56,264 nt of DNA from JAPLDP01 sp964628285 (GTDB lineage: Bacteria > Bacteroidota > Bacteroidia > Bacteroidales > JAGONC01). Shown here in pieces: positions 8,835 to 17,590 of this stretch (position 1 is its first letter; each line of letters begins with the position of its first letter). Under the pieces are notes generated by a model that saw only the letters and a list, made by a program, of their open reading frames with translations, searched no databases and had not been told where the DNA came from. The stretch covers positions 1-56,264 of the forward strand of contig CAZVNP010000016.1 of the NCBI GenBank assembly GCA_964628285.1. The letters run 5' to 3'. The translations under genes were made by a program, and so were the position numbers.

Positions 8835-9653
8835 ATGCATCCTTATTTGAAGACATTTTCATTGACATTTGTTTTTGCATTTGTATCAGGCATCGTTATC
8901 ATCATGACCGGATGTCATCGTATGAATACCGTCAACCGTCTCACAATAGCTGTTTCGAAGGGGGGCCCCGAAGATAATTACAAGACATATGGCCGGTGGC
9001 TTCAAAAGTTTTATCCGGACATCAAATGGGTTGATCTGTCACAGATGGATACAGAAAAAGCCCTCAACACCTTGAGTAAATGTTCAGGGCTGATGCTGAC
9101 GGGAGGACCGGATATCAATCCGGGCCGGTATGGTCAGGGAGGTGATATAGATCAATGCATTGATGTAAACGATACACGTGATAATCTTGAGTTTGCCCTT
9201 ATCGATAAAGCCGTGAAGATGAATATGCCCGTGCTGGGTATATGCCGGGGACAACAATTGATCAACGTCTATCTCGGTGGTACCCTGGTGATCGACATTC
9301 ATAATTATATGCCTGATATTGTGCGGCATAAATGTGAAGATAAAAACAACTGTTTTCATGATATCACCATTATTCAGGGCACACGGCTGTATTCAATCAC
9401 CAGGCTGACGTCAGCCAAAGTGAACAGCAGCCATCACCAGGCTGTCAGATTTCTGGCCAAATCGTTAACTGTCAGTGCCCTGGCTCCCGACGGCATCATG
9501 GAAGCCATTGAATGGAAAGACACCACAGGCAAAGCCCCTTTGATGGCCGTGCAATGGCATCCTGAACGGCTCGATACGATCAATCCCATGTCGAAAACCA
9601 TTGCTGTTGACTTTATAAACAATGCACGGGAGTTTGCCAAGGTTGTAAAATAA
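8835..9653 (+). CDS. Peptidase C26 / gamma-glutamyl-GABA hydrolase-like lipoprotein
   Basis: A class I glutamine-amidotransferase fold of the C26 group. GGPDINPGRYGQ and the nucleophile elbow LGICRGQQLINVYLGG (Cys at about residue 137) are present, and QWHPER supplies the His and Glu of the triad. C26 enzymes hydrolyse gamma-glutamyl amide bonds (for example gamma-glutamyl-GABA in putrescine breakdown, or folylpolyglutamate). I chose the start at 8835 because a TACATTTG -7 box (8791-8798) overlaps the upstream in-frame ATG at 8796. With either start, a hydrophobic stretch ends in MTGC, a lipobox, so the mature protein would be lipid-anchored outside the cytoplasm. The substrate is unknown. 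It lies 24-64 bp after the thiamin receptor and 8 bp before the flavodiiron gene. Confidence 0.85.
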   Translation: MHPYLKTFSLTFVFAFVSGIVIIMTGCHRMNTVNRLTIAVSKGGPEDNYKTYGRWLQKFYPDIKWVDLSQMDTEKALNTLSKCSGLMLTGGPDINPGRYGQGGDIDQCIDVNDTRDNLEFALIDKAVKMNMPVLGICRGQQLINVYLGGTLVIDIHNYMPDIVRHKCEDKNNCFHDITIIQGTRLYSITRLTSAKVNSSHHQAVRFLAKSLTVSALAPDGIMEAIEWKDTTGKAPLMAVQWHPERLDTINPMSKTIAVDFINNAREFAKVVK

Positions 9654-9661
9654 TCTCTGAC

Positions 9662-10864
9662 ATGATGAAAAAGATAAAACTTTCCGAAAGTGTTTACTGG
9701 ATTGGAGTCAACGACCGGCGTACCCGCCTGTTCGAAAACCTGTGGCCTCTGGAGAAAGGAATCTCGTACAACTCTTATCTGGTCAGAGGCAGACGCACGG
9801 CATTGATCGATACCGTTGAGGTAGCCAAAACAGGTGAATTCTTCAGTCATATTGATCAGATCCTTATGAACAACGAACCTGTTGAATTTCTTGTCATCAA
9901 TCATCTTGAGCCCGATCACTCAGGCGCCATAATGAATGTCATATCAAGGTATCCCGATATAAAAATTGTCGGAAATGCCACGACATTTAAAATCCTCGGC
10001 CAGTTTTACGGCATCAGTGACAATTTATATCCGGTGGATGACAAACATGTTTTGGACTTGGGAGGGTGTCATTTATCGTTCATTCCGACCCCGATGTTAC
10101 ACTGGCCTGAGACCATGATGACTTACCACCATGAGGATAAAATTCTCTTTTCGGGCGATGCATTTGGCAGCTTCGGGAACCTTAACGGAGGTGTTATGGA
10201 TGAGGAACTCAACATGTCATTCTATGAGGAAGAGATAAGGAGATATTATTCCAATATTGTAGGCAAATACTGGAATCCTGTCCAACGTGCCCTGGCTGCC
10301 CTCAAAGACAAGGATATCAAGATCATTGCCTCCACGCATGGCCCTGTATGGCGCAAAGACTTGCAGAGGATCATCTCACTCTATGACAAGTGGAGCCGTT
10401 TTGAATCGGAAAAAGGAGCCGTTATCGTTTTTGGGTCCATGTATGGTCATACTGAGAAAATGGCTGAGATAATTGCCCGGGCACTGTGTGAAGGGGGCAT
10501 TAAAGATATAAAAATCTACGACTCTTCCAAAACACATCTTTCCTATATCCTTAATGACATTTTCCTGTACAAGGCCGTCATTCTCGGCAGCAGCGCTTAC
10601 AATGGATTCATTTTGCCGCCCATGGAGCAACTCCTGAGCAGGATCTTACATACCGGCATCAAAGACCGTTTGCTGGGGATATTCGGATCGGCGGCCTGGG
10701 GAGGTGGCGGCGTCAAAGCGATAGAGGAATTTGCCGAAAAGATAAAATGGGAAGTTGTTGCACCTTCCGTTCAGGCTTTAGGTGAGCCCTCTGCTGAGAA
10801 TATGAATGATTGCGAAATTATCGGTATAAATGCGGCACGCAGACTGACGGAGATATTCGGTTAA
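9662..10864 (+). CDS. Flavodiiron protein (FprA-type A flavoprotein)
   Basis: A metallo-beta-lactamase-like diiron domain is followed by a flavodoxin domain. The iron ligands are all in place: H81, E83, D85 and H86 in NHLEPDHSG, H147 in HWPE, D166 in SGDAFGS and H226 in STHGPVWR. The flavodoxin part starts near residue 252 with the FMN-binding loop GSMYGHTE. There is no C-terminal rubredoxin domain (class A), so an external rubredoxin or flavoprotein must supply electrons. The family reduces O2 to water and/or NO to N2O in the cytoplasm and protects anaerobes. It is spaced 8 bp from the C26 gene and probably co-transcribed with it. Confidence 0.96.
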   Translation: MMKKIKLSESVYWIGVNDRRTRLFENLWPLEKGISYNSYLVRGRRTALIDTVEVAKTGEFFSHIDQILMNNEPVEFLVINHLEPDHSGAIMNVISRYPDIKIVGNATTFKILGQFYGISDNLYPVDDKHVLDLGGCHLSFIPTPMLHWPETMMTYHHEDKILFSGDAFGSFGNLNGGVMDEELNMSFYEEEIRRYYSNIVGKYWNPVQRALAALKDKDIKIIASTHGPVWRKDLQRIISLYDKWSRFESEKGAVIVFGSMYGHTEKMAEIIARALCEGGIKDIKIYDSSKTHLSYILNDIFLYKAVILGSSAYNGFILPPMEQLLSRILHTGIKDRLLGIFGSAAWGGGGVKAIEEFAEKIKWEVVAPSVQALGEPSAENMNDCEIIGINAARRLTEIFG

Positions 10865-10874
10865 TGAACCCGTA

Positions 10875-11561
10875 TTACCGTAATGAGGCACCCCTCTTAA
10901 TCCGCTCGGCGATTTGTTCATTAATAACGTACACAACACGGAAGCTCCACAGGTTGTTATACTGGTACCTTGTCCAAGGATTCACTCCCGGAGGATGAAA
11001 TTCCCTGGTACGTATCTTTATGAACGAATAGGCGTACCTGACATCTCCCCTGAGCCTTTTCCAGATGCGAAAGCTGACATCAAACAACGCATCAAAGTCA
11101 TTTTTACTGTAAGGCCCATTGCTCAGTGTGGTGGTCAGGATCTGATGCCCATGCTCATACTCTTTCACGCCGGTCAGTCTGCCCCACGAAAGGCCTAATC
11201 CAAAACTGACCAGTCCCGCCTTGTCATTGTAATGGAATAGAACCGGAACCTCCACATAATTCAGTTTGAGACTGTATTCGCCCGTGAGGGAATCATTATA
11301 TTGTGGTTTCTGGTAAGATCCTTTCTGGTTATAGATCGTTTCAAGTGTGAAGTCAAAATGTTTACCGATGGGAGTAATGGCTGCAGCACCTATATTCAAT
11401 CCCATTTTATGAAAGCCATACACCTCATCACCGTCCACCTGTGAAATATTGAAACCGGCCATCACCGCCCCTTTAATGATCTGGGCAGACAGGGGCCGCG
11501 ACAACAGAAATGAACTACTGACAGCAAAAGTGTATATGACCAATGAAAAAGGTAAACGCAT
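10875..11561 (-). CDS. PorT-like outer membrane beta-barrel protein
   Basis: A 228-aa exported protein with signal peptide (cut after PLSAQ). Alternating beta strands of the PorT / outer-membrane beta-barrel family (PF13568 type) follow: GAVMAGFNISQVDGD at the start of the barrel, LNYVEVPVLFHYN in the middle and YNNLWSFRVVYVI near the end. Such 8-10-strand barrels are common in Bacteroidota and mostly uncharacterised; PorT itself belongs to the T9SS machinery, but this protein cannot be equated with it. It ends 10 bp from the convergent flavodiiron gene and lies downstream of tex (55-bp gap). Confidence 0.75.
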   Translation of the reverse strand: MRLPFSLVIYTFAVSSSFLLSRPLSAQIIKGAVMAGFNISQVDGDEVYGFHKMGLNIGAAAITPIGKHFDFTLETIYNQKGSYQKPQYNDSLTGEYSLKLNYVEVPVLFHYNDKAGLVSFGLGLSWGRLTGVKEYEHGHQILTTTLSNGPYSKNDFDALFDVSFRIWKRLRGDVRYAYSFIKIRTREFHPPGVNPWTRYQYNNLWSFRVVYVINEQIAERIKRGASLR

Positions 11562-11616
11562 ATGCGAATATCCAAAGCCGGATAAAACTCCATTTACAAA
11601 CGTTGCACGATAACGT

Positions 11617-13770
11617 TTATTTTATGATTTTCCTCTGTTCCAGCCCTTTCATTGACAATTGCACCCGTTTGCGTTCCTTATCAACATCAAGTACTTTCAC
11701 TTTTACTTTCTGATGCAGGCGTACCACTTCGTTGGGATCCTTAATAAATGATTCGGATAATTGGCTGATGTGCACAAGGCCGGTCTGATGGATCCCGATA
11801 TCGACAAAGACGCCGAAAGCCGTGATATTGGTGACGATGCCGGGTAAAATCATGCCGGCGGCCAGATCATCGAGCGTATGGATGTTTTTATCGAACTCAA
11901 ACACCTCAAAATGCTTCCTGGGATCACGACCCGGTTTGGCAAGCTCTTCCATGATATCGGTTAATGTCGGCAATCCTGTTGATTCGGTGACAAACTCATT
12001 GAGATTGATCAGGGCACGCAACTCAGACCGGCTCATGAGTTCACTCACACTGCTTCTAACCTTTTCGGCCATTTTATATACTATGGGATAGCTCTCGGGA
12101 TGCACGGCGCTGCCATCGAGCGGGTTATCACCCTCATGGATTCGCAGGAAACCCGCTGCCTGCTCAAAGGCTTTCTCCCCGAAACGGGGGACATCCTTCA
12201 GGTTGTCGCGGGATCTGAAAACGCCATGTCCTTTCCTGAAATCAACGATGTTCTGTGCCAAAGAGGGACCGACGCCTGAGATGTATGTCAGGATTTTCTT
12301 GCTGGCTGTGTTCAGGTCTACGCCGACCTGGTTAACGCAGCTGACCACCACATCCTGCAGACTTCTCTGAAGGGAAGCCTGGTTAACATCATGCTGATAT
12401 TGGCCGACACCGATGGATTTAGGATCGATCTTGACCAATTCTGCCAGGGGATCCATGAGGCGGCGGCCAATAGACACCGCTCCCCGTACCGTCACATCAT
12501 AATCGGGAAACTCCTCCCTGGCAATGGTCGAAGCCGAATAGACCGAAGCACCGCTCTCATCAACAATAACGGCTATAATATCTTTTTTAAACCTGATCTG
12601 TTTGATGAACTCCTCCGTCTCGCGGCTCGCCGTTCCGTTGCCTATGGCTATGGCCTCAATATCATAGGCATCGACAAGGGTCTCTATTTTATTCATAGCC
12701 CTCCTGGTCTCCTGCACAGGCGGATGAGGATAGATGGTCTCATTGTACAACAGATTGCCTTGTTTATCTAAGCACACCACCTTGCATCCTGTCCGGTATC
12801 CGGGGTCAACAGCCAGGATATTTTTAGGTCCCAGCGGGGGCACCATTAACAATTGTCTGAGGTTATCCGCAAAAATCTGTATAGCAGTCTCATCAGCCCT
12901 GTCCTTGGCCCAGTTGCGCATCTCTGTCTCCAGCGAAGGCTGCAGAAGTCTCTTATATGAGTCACGTATGACCCTGTGAATGAGATCGGCCGTCATGCTG
13001 TCTTTTTTAAGAAAATTCCTTGCCATAAGAGCAATGGCATCTTCTTCAGGCGGAGCTATGGATATGTTAAGTATCTTCTCATTCTCCCCTCTGAACATAG
13101 CCAGAATACGGTGGGATGGGGCCCGGTGTAAAAGCTCTTCATGCTGGAAGTAGGTCTGGTAATTCTCGCCTTCTTTTTCCTTACCCTTGATCACCCTGCT
13201 TTTGATAACGGCCGATCTGAAAAACAATTTGCGTACTTCGCCGCGTGTGTATTTGTGCTCATTTATCCATTCAGCGGCAATATCCAGTGCGCCGTTGATA
13301 GCCTCGTCAGCTGTGGCTATACCTTTCTCCTCACTGATGAAACTCAATGCCCTGGTTGCTATATCCGGGTACGTTTGTGACATGATCATCCGTGCCAACG
13401 GTTCCAGGCCTTTCTCTCGTGCCAGGGACCCTCTGGTCTTGCGCTTGGGACGGTAAGGCAGATAAATATCTTCAAGCGTTGAAAGAGTGGTCGCCTCCTT
13501 GATCTGTTTCTCAAGCTCCTCGGTCAGTTTACCCTGTTCCTTCATGGTGTTAAGAATGGCCTCACGACGTTTCTCGAGCTCTTTGATCTGATGAAGACGG
13601 TCTCTTATTTTTATGATGGCCAGCTCATCCAGACTGCCTGTCATTTCTTTCCTGTAACGGGCAATGAAAGGTACCGTTGCACCAGATTCCAGCAGACGAA
13701 CCGTATTCAGGACCTGGGAGGCTTTTAAATTCAGCTCAAGGGTAATGATATGGGCGAAATGATCATTCAA
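11617..13770 (-). CDS. tex: Tex family RNA-binding transcription accessory protein
   Basis: A 717-aa protein matching Tex along its whole length. The N-terminal helical domain opens with HIITLELNLKASQVLNTV and TVPFIARYRKEMTGSLDE. A YqgF/RNase-H-like domain follows (ILAVDPGYRTGCKVVCLD, about residue 320). Helix-hairpin-helix motifs are at about 495-560 (LTYISGVGPSLAQNIVDFR). A C-terminal S1 domain covers about 640-712 (GIVTNITAFGVFVDIG, then HQTGLVHISQLS). Tex binds nucleic acid and RNA polymerase and affects transcription in several bacteria. Length and domain order are normal. It follows a T9SS gene by 45 bp but is a housekeeping-type gene, so any operon link is uncertain. Confidence 0.97.
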   Translation of the reverse strand: MNDHFAHIITLELNLKASQVLNTVRLLESGATVPFIARYRKEMTGSLDELAIIKIRDRLHQIKELEKRREAILNTMKEQGKLTEELEKQIKEATTLSTLEDIYLPYRPKRKTRGSLAREKGLEPLARMIMSQTYPDIATRALSFISEEKGIATADEAINGALDIAAEWINEHKYTRGEVRKLFFRSAVIKSRVIKGKEKEGENYQTYFQHEELLHRAPSHRILAMFRGENEKILNISIAPPEEDAIALMARNFLKKDSMTADLIHRVIRDSYKRLLQPSLETEMRNWAKDRADETAIQIFADNLRQLLMVPPLGPKNILAVDPGYRTGCKVVCLDKQGNLLYNETIYPHPPVQETRRAMNKIETLVDAYDIEAIAIGNGTASRETEEFIKQIRFKKDIIAVIVDESGASVYSASTIAREEFPDYDVTVRGAVSIGRRLMDPLAELVKIDPKSIGVGQYQHDVNQASLQRSLQDVVVSCVNQVGVDLNTASKKILTYISGVGPSLAQNIVDFRKGHGVFRSRDNLKDVPRFGEKAFEQAAGFLRIHEGDNPLDGSAVHPESYPIVYKMAEKVRSSVSELMSRSELRALINLNEFVTESTGLPTLTDIMEELAKPGRDPRKHFEVFEFDKNIHTLDDLAAGMILPGIVTNITAFGVFVDIGIHQTGLVHISQLSESFIKDPNEVVRLHQKVKVKVLDVDKERKRVQLSMKGLEQRKIIK

Positions 13771-13815
13771 AGATATAACGGTACTGACGCTGAGGGATGT
13801 GGAAAAATTGTCCGA

Positions 13816-16800
13816 TTAATTTACGACAAGTTTTTCCACATCAAAGAAGGCATCATTAAACAATTTAACAAGATAAATCCCTTTGGCCCGCCCTGCGAGG
13901 TCAATGTGTGTGACGCACTTTCCTGTACCATCATTATTCACTGCGGATATTTTATCTCTTTTAACCGCTGTTCCTGTCATATCCAATATTTCCAGTGATA
14001 AATCTGAGCGAATGCCGCTAATGGCAATGGTAAACTGACCGGAAGTCGGGTTGGGATAAATTTTGACAAAAATATCTTTTTGTGGTTGGATTAGCCCTGT
14101 GCACAAGGCAAAGCTAAAAACAACGGTTACCGAATCCGAAGCTCTGCAACCGGTGAGGGGATTGGTCACTTTAACCCAATAGCTTTGAATATCAAAGCCA
14201 ATGCCTGTGGTGCCGACCTGCAAGGTACGTCCCCAGGACTGATCTGACCATTCATATTGGCAGCCCGGATTGCCGGCATCAAGAATGATGGTGTCATAAA
14301 CACAGGCCATGATCGTATCGTGAGAATGAGTGGTACCTGCAGTTAAATCGATTGAGGGTAAGGGATCGACAAAAACGGTCACAGAACCATTCACCGAATT
14401 ATAACCGTCTGAAACGTTGACATGATAGGTGGTGGTATCAGTTGGGCTGACCGTTACGCTGACATTATGAGAGATGACCGTACCCGATTCATCCGTCCAG
14501 GTGTACTGGTAAGATTCTGATCCCCCATATGCCAGGGCTGAGATTTCAGTCTCCTCATCCCGGCAAATCTCTTCAGGCTGAGCATAAACATTTACACCCA
14601 AAGGACCACCTGTCACTGACAAAACCATCTCATCTTCATCGGTACATCCATAATAATCTGTAACCTTTAAAGTAAAAATAGCCGATCCGGTCATATTAAC
14701 GGTCTGAGGATTCTGTATATTGGGATTAACAAGCAGCACTGCGGGCTGCCATTGGTAACCGTATGTGCCCGATCCGCCGGTGGCGGAACCATGCAGCACC
14801 GTCCAGGTGCCATAAGGTATGGAATCGTCATCGCCGGCATTGGCTACAGGAAGGGGATGAACCGTCACGGTCACACTGCTGCTGACAGTCGCATTGCCGT
14901 CATATACCGACAAAGTATAGGTAGTGGTTTGTGTCGGATAAACAACAGGATTTAAGATGTCTGAGGAGAAACCGGGTGGGTTGGATGACCATGAATATGT
15001 GTAAGTCTCCGTACCGCCTGCGACAACACCGCTGAGTTGAACCACCGCCCCGGTATTGCACATCTGATCCGGGTCGGCCGTGACACTCACGATCTGCAAA
15101 GGACCACCATGAACCGTCACCTCCACGCTGGCGTCGTCAGAGCATGATGTACCCTGATCGGTGATGGTAACGGTGTACAAGACGGAATAGTCGAGGTGCA
15201 CCGTGGTGGGATTCTGTGAAGTTGGATCCAGAACCTTATCGGGTGGTGACCATTGATAGGTATAGGGTCCGACACCTGCAGTGGCGAGCGCATGCAGCGT
15301 CGTCCACGAGCCATAGGGAATGTCGGTCTGGTCGGCGGAGGCCTGCGCTCCCGGTAAAGGTTTGACGGTGATGGTTATGCTGCCCTCAACGGTATTGTAA
15401 CCGTCGTTGATGGTGACAGTGTATTCAGTTGTAACCTGCGGACTGATATAGGGATCAGAACTTGTGGAAGTGAATCCGGGCGGGTTGGACACCCAGTCAT
15501 AAGTATAAGTACCGGAGCCACCGGAAGCCAGGGCATGGAGATAGGTGCCTACACCCAGGCACAATGATTCCTGTTCGGCTGTGACCTCGACACCCAATGG
15601 GCCTCCGGTCACGGTCACCTTCATGTCATCCTCATCCTGACAGCCATTATCATCGGTGATTGTCAGATAAAAAATCGTCGTGGCCGTCATATTGACTGTC
15701 ATCGGATTTTCAACATCAGGATCGACAAGCATATTGGCCGGTTCCCAATGCCATGTATAATCAGGTGTGCCGCCGGAACCCGATCCGTCGAGGGTAGTCC
15801 AGGTACCGTAAGGTATCGTCTGATCGGCTCCGGCATCAGCCGCAGGAACAGGGTAAATGCCCACTTCCACGCTTCCCGCCATGGTATCGGAACATATCTC
15901 ATTGTATGCGTACACACTGTATGAGCCCGGGAAGGTGACATGATCGAAACTCAGCGGGCCTCCGTTACCCTGCAGGACGGTGCCCGTAGATAAGCTGTCA
16001 AGAAGAAGTTCGTAAGTGACGCCCTCCTCGGAACCCGATAACAGAACCGATACGCCATCCTCATTTTCGCAGTAATTACCGCCACCGCTCACATCAAATA
16101 CCGCAGGGACCAGGGCAGCAATGATCTCAGCCGAACCCAGCATGTCCGATGATCCGCAATTACCATAGGCTTTGATGGTATAGGTCCCCGGAATCTCCTG
16201 GTGGCCAAAATTGATGCCGCCAACACCTGTGCCCAGGATGACCTGGCCCGTGGTCACACCGTTCAGAAAGAGTTCATAATTGACAAATGCTTCAGAGGTA
16301 TTGGTGTCAAGGTAGACCTCAGGGCCGAGGCTGCCTTCACAGTAAGCGCCACCGCCCCCCACAGGGAACTGTATCGGCAGGCTCCGGACCGTGACCAGCC
16401 TGCTGATGGAATTGCTGCATCCCCCGGCGTCGGTATAGGTATACGTTATGGAATATGGACCTCCGACACCGGCTGCGCCAGGATCGAACTGAGCCGAGTT
16501 ATTGCCCAGATCAGTGATACCGGGGCCTTCAAAAGTACCGTTGCCGGTCTCCGGATAATGATTGCCATAGAGTGTATCGGGATCCTCGTTGACACACCAG
16601 AATGGATACAATCCGGTAAAATCCACGGGAGGCAGTCCCTCCACAAGTGTGAAGGAATATTCCGTGGAATTGGCTATATTATCGCAAAGATCCTGAATAG
16701 GCCCCACAATCTTCAGCTTGTAATCGCCCCCATTCATGATGGGAGGATTGAAGATCAACGTGAATCTTTTTTCCTGAGTCCCTCCCACTTCACATGCATC

Positions 16801-17562
16801 ACCGATGACATCGGTGATGGTGTAAACAAATCCTGATGCATCCTTAAGTTCAAAATCAGAAGGTTGAACGGTGCTGCATTTAACGTTTTCAGAAAAATCG
16901 AAATACAATGACGTTTCACCGGCACACCCTATCGTTTCCTGAAATTCGCTGATGTAAGGTTTAACGTTATCAAAAATGGAAGCTGTGGAAGCGCTGAAGT
17001 CAAGGGTATAACCATATTGCGACTGGCTCCAGTTGCTTACGCACATCACATAGGTCTCACCTGTACTGACGGGTATATCGATATTCCACTTATTGGTCAG
17101 ACCGCCATTCTGACAATTGGTAGTCCCTCCCATGGCCGTGCTGGCACCTGTAGGCCCATTATAGCCCAGGTTACCGTAAGCATTGCAACTGGCCTGCATC
17201 TCTATGGCATCGTTATAGATCTGATAGCATTCAAAACCGTTAAGCGAATAAACAGCCCAATCGTAATCATCGTTGGGATCATTGGGTGTGATGGTAAAAC
17301 GGACGATACCTGAGTTCTGGACGGTAATGATATACCAGACGTCATTTTTCTCACCGTCCATGCAACTGTAAGGGCACACCTGGTCTGGATTAATCTCATT
17401 GGGATAGTTACCGGAACCGATATAAGACTGCTCGGTAAAGTAAACCTCCTGGCAGACAGGGATGGCACCCAGACAATCCTGGACGGTTGGGATTTGGGCA
17501 ATACCTGTAAAACCTGTGAGAAGAAGAAAAAACAGTAATGCGGATTGGCGAATTAAGTGCAT
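13816..17562 (-). CDS. Large T9SS-exported repeat protein (type A tail)
   Basis: A 1248-aa protein with signal peptide (cut after GIAQ). The N-terminal domain (about 25-190; NDVWYIITVQNSGIVRFTI, DDYDWAVYSLNGFECYQIY) is shared with the decayed paralogue at 19576-20804. An Ig-like segment follows (about 195-320, FDNVKPYISEFQ onward). The middle (about 570-1130) has alternating PKD/SprB-like modules of two kinds: PYGTWTTLDGSGSGG...YTWHWEP...TVNMT units, and YTYDWVSNPPGF...TTEYTVTINDG units. Three rounds are visible, so recent internal duplication is likely. The last 75 residues are a type A T9SS sorting domain (IYPNPTSGQFTIAISG ... GIYLVKLFNDAFFDVEKLVVN). It is expected on the cell surface or released, perhaps as an adhesin; no catalytic domain is seen. 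It starts 28 bp after the upstream type B gene. Confidence 0.9.
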   Translation of the reverse strand: MHLIRQSALLFFLLLTGFTGIAQIPTVQDCLGAIPVCQEVYFTEQSYIGSGNYPNEINPDQVCPYSCMDGEKNDVWYIITVQNSGIVRFTITPNDPNDDYDWAVYSLNGFECYQIYNDAIEMQASCNAYGNLGYNGPTGASTAMGGTTNCQNGGLTNKWNIDIPVSTGETYVMCVSNWSQSQYGYTLDFSASTASIFDNVKPYISEFQETIGCAGETSLYFDFSENVKCSTVQPSDFELKDASGFVYTITDVIGDACEVGGTQEKRFTLIFNPPIMNGGDYKLKIVGPIQDLCDNIANSTEYSFTLVEGLPPVDFTGLYPFWCVNEDPDTLYGNHYPETGNGTFEGPGITDLGNNSAQFDPGAAGVGGPYSITYTYTDAGGCSNSISRLVTVRSLPIQFPVGGGGAYCEGSLGPEVYLDTNTSEAFVNYELFLNGVTTGQVILGTGVGGINFGHQEIPGTYTIKAYGNCGSSDMLGSAEIIAALVPAVFDVSGGGNYCENEDGVSVLLSGSEEGVTYELLLDSLSTGTVLQGNGGPLSFDHVTFPGSYSVYAYNEICSDTMAGSVEVGIYPVPAADAGADQTIPYGTWTTLDGSGSGGTPDYTWHWEPANMLVDPDVENPMTVNMTATTIFYLTITDDNGCQDEDDMKVTVTGGPLGVEVTAEQESLCLGVGTYLHALASGGSGTYTYDWVSNPPGFTSTSSDPYISPQVTTEYTVTINDGYNTVEGSITITVKPLPGAQASADQTDIPYGSWTTLHALATAGVGPYTYQWSPPDKVLDPTSQNPTTVHLDYSVLYTVTITDQGTSCSDDASVEVTVHGGPLQIVSVTADPDQMCNTGAVVQLSGVVAGGTETYTYSWSSNPPGFSSDILNPVVYPTQTTTYTLSVYDGNATVSSSVTVTVHPLPVANAGDDDSIPYGTWTVLHGSATGGSGTYGYQWQPAVLLVNPNIQNPQTVNMTGSAIFTLKVTDYYGCTDEDEMVLSVTGGPLGVNVYAQPEEICRDEETEISALAYGGSESYQYTWTDESGTVISHNVSVTVSPTDTTTYHVNVSDGYNSVNGSVTVFVDPLPSIDLTAGTTHSHDTIMACVYDTIILDAGNPGCQYEWSDQSWGRTLQVGTTGIGFDIQSYWVKVTNPLTGCRASDSVTVVFSFALCTGLIQPQKDIFVKIYPNPTSGQFTIAISGIRSDLSLEILDMTGTAVKRDKISAVNNDGTGKCVTHIDLAGRAKGIYLVKLFNDAFFDVEKLVVN

Positions 17563-17590
17563 TTTAAAAGGAATTATAATCTGGTTTTGG

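Noticed and set aside
10875..11561. PorT of the T9SS machinery itself
   Set aside because: The fold matches the broad PorT-like barrel family only; no specific PorT evidence is available in the sequence.
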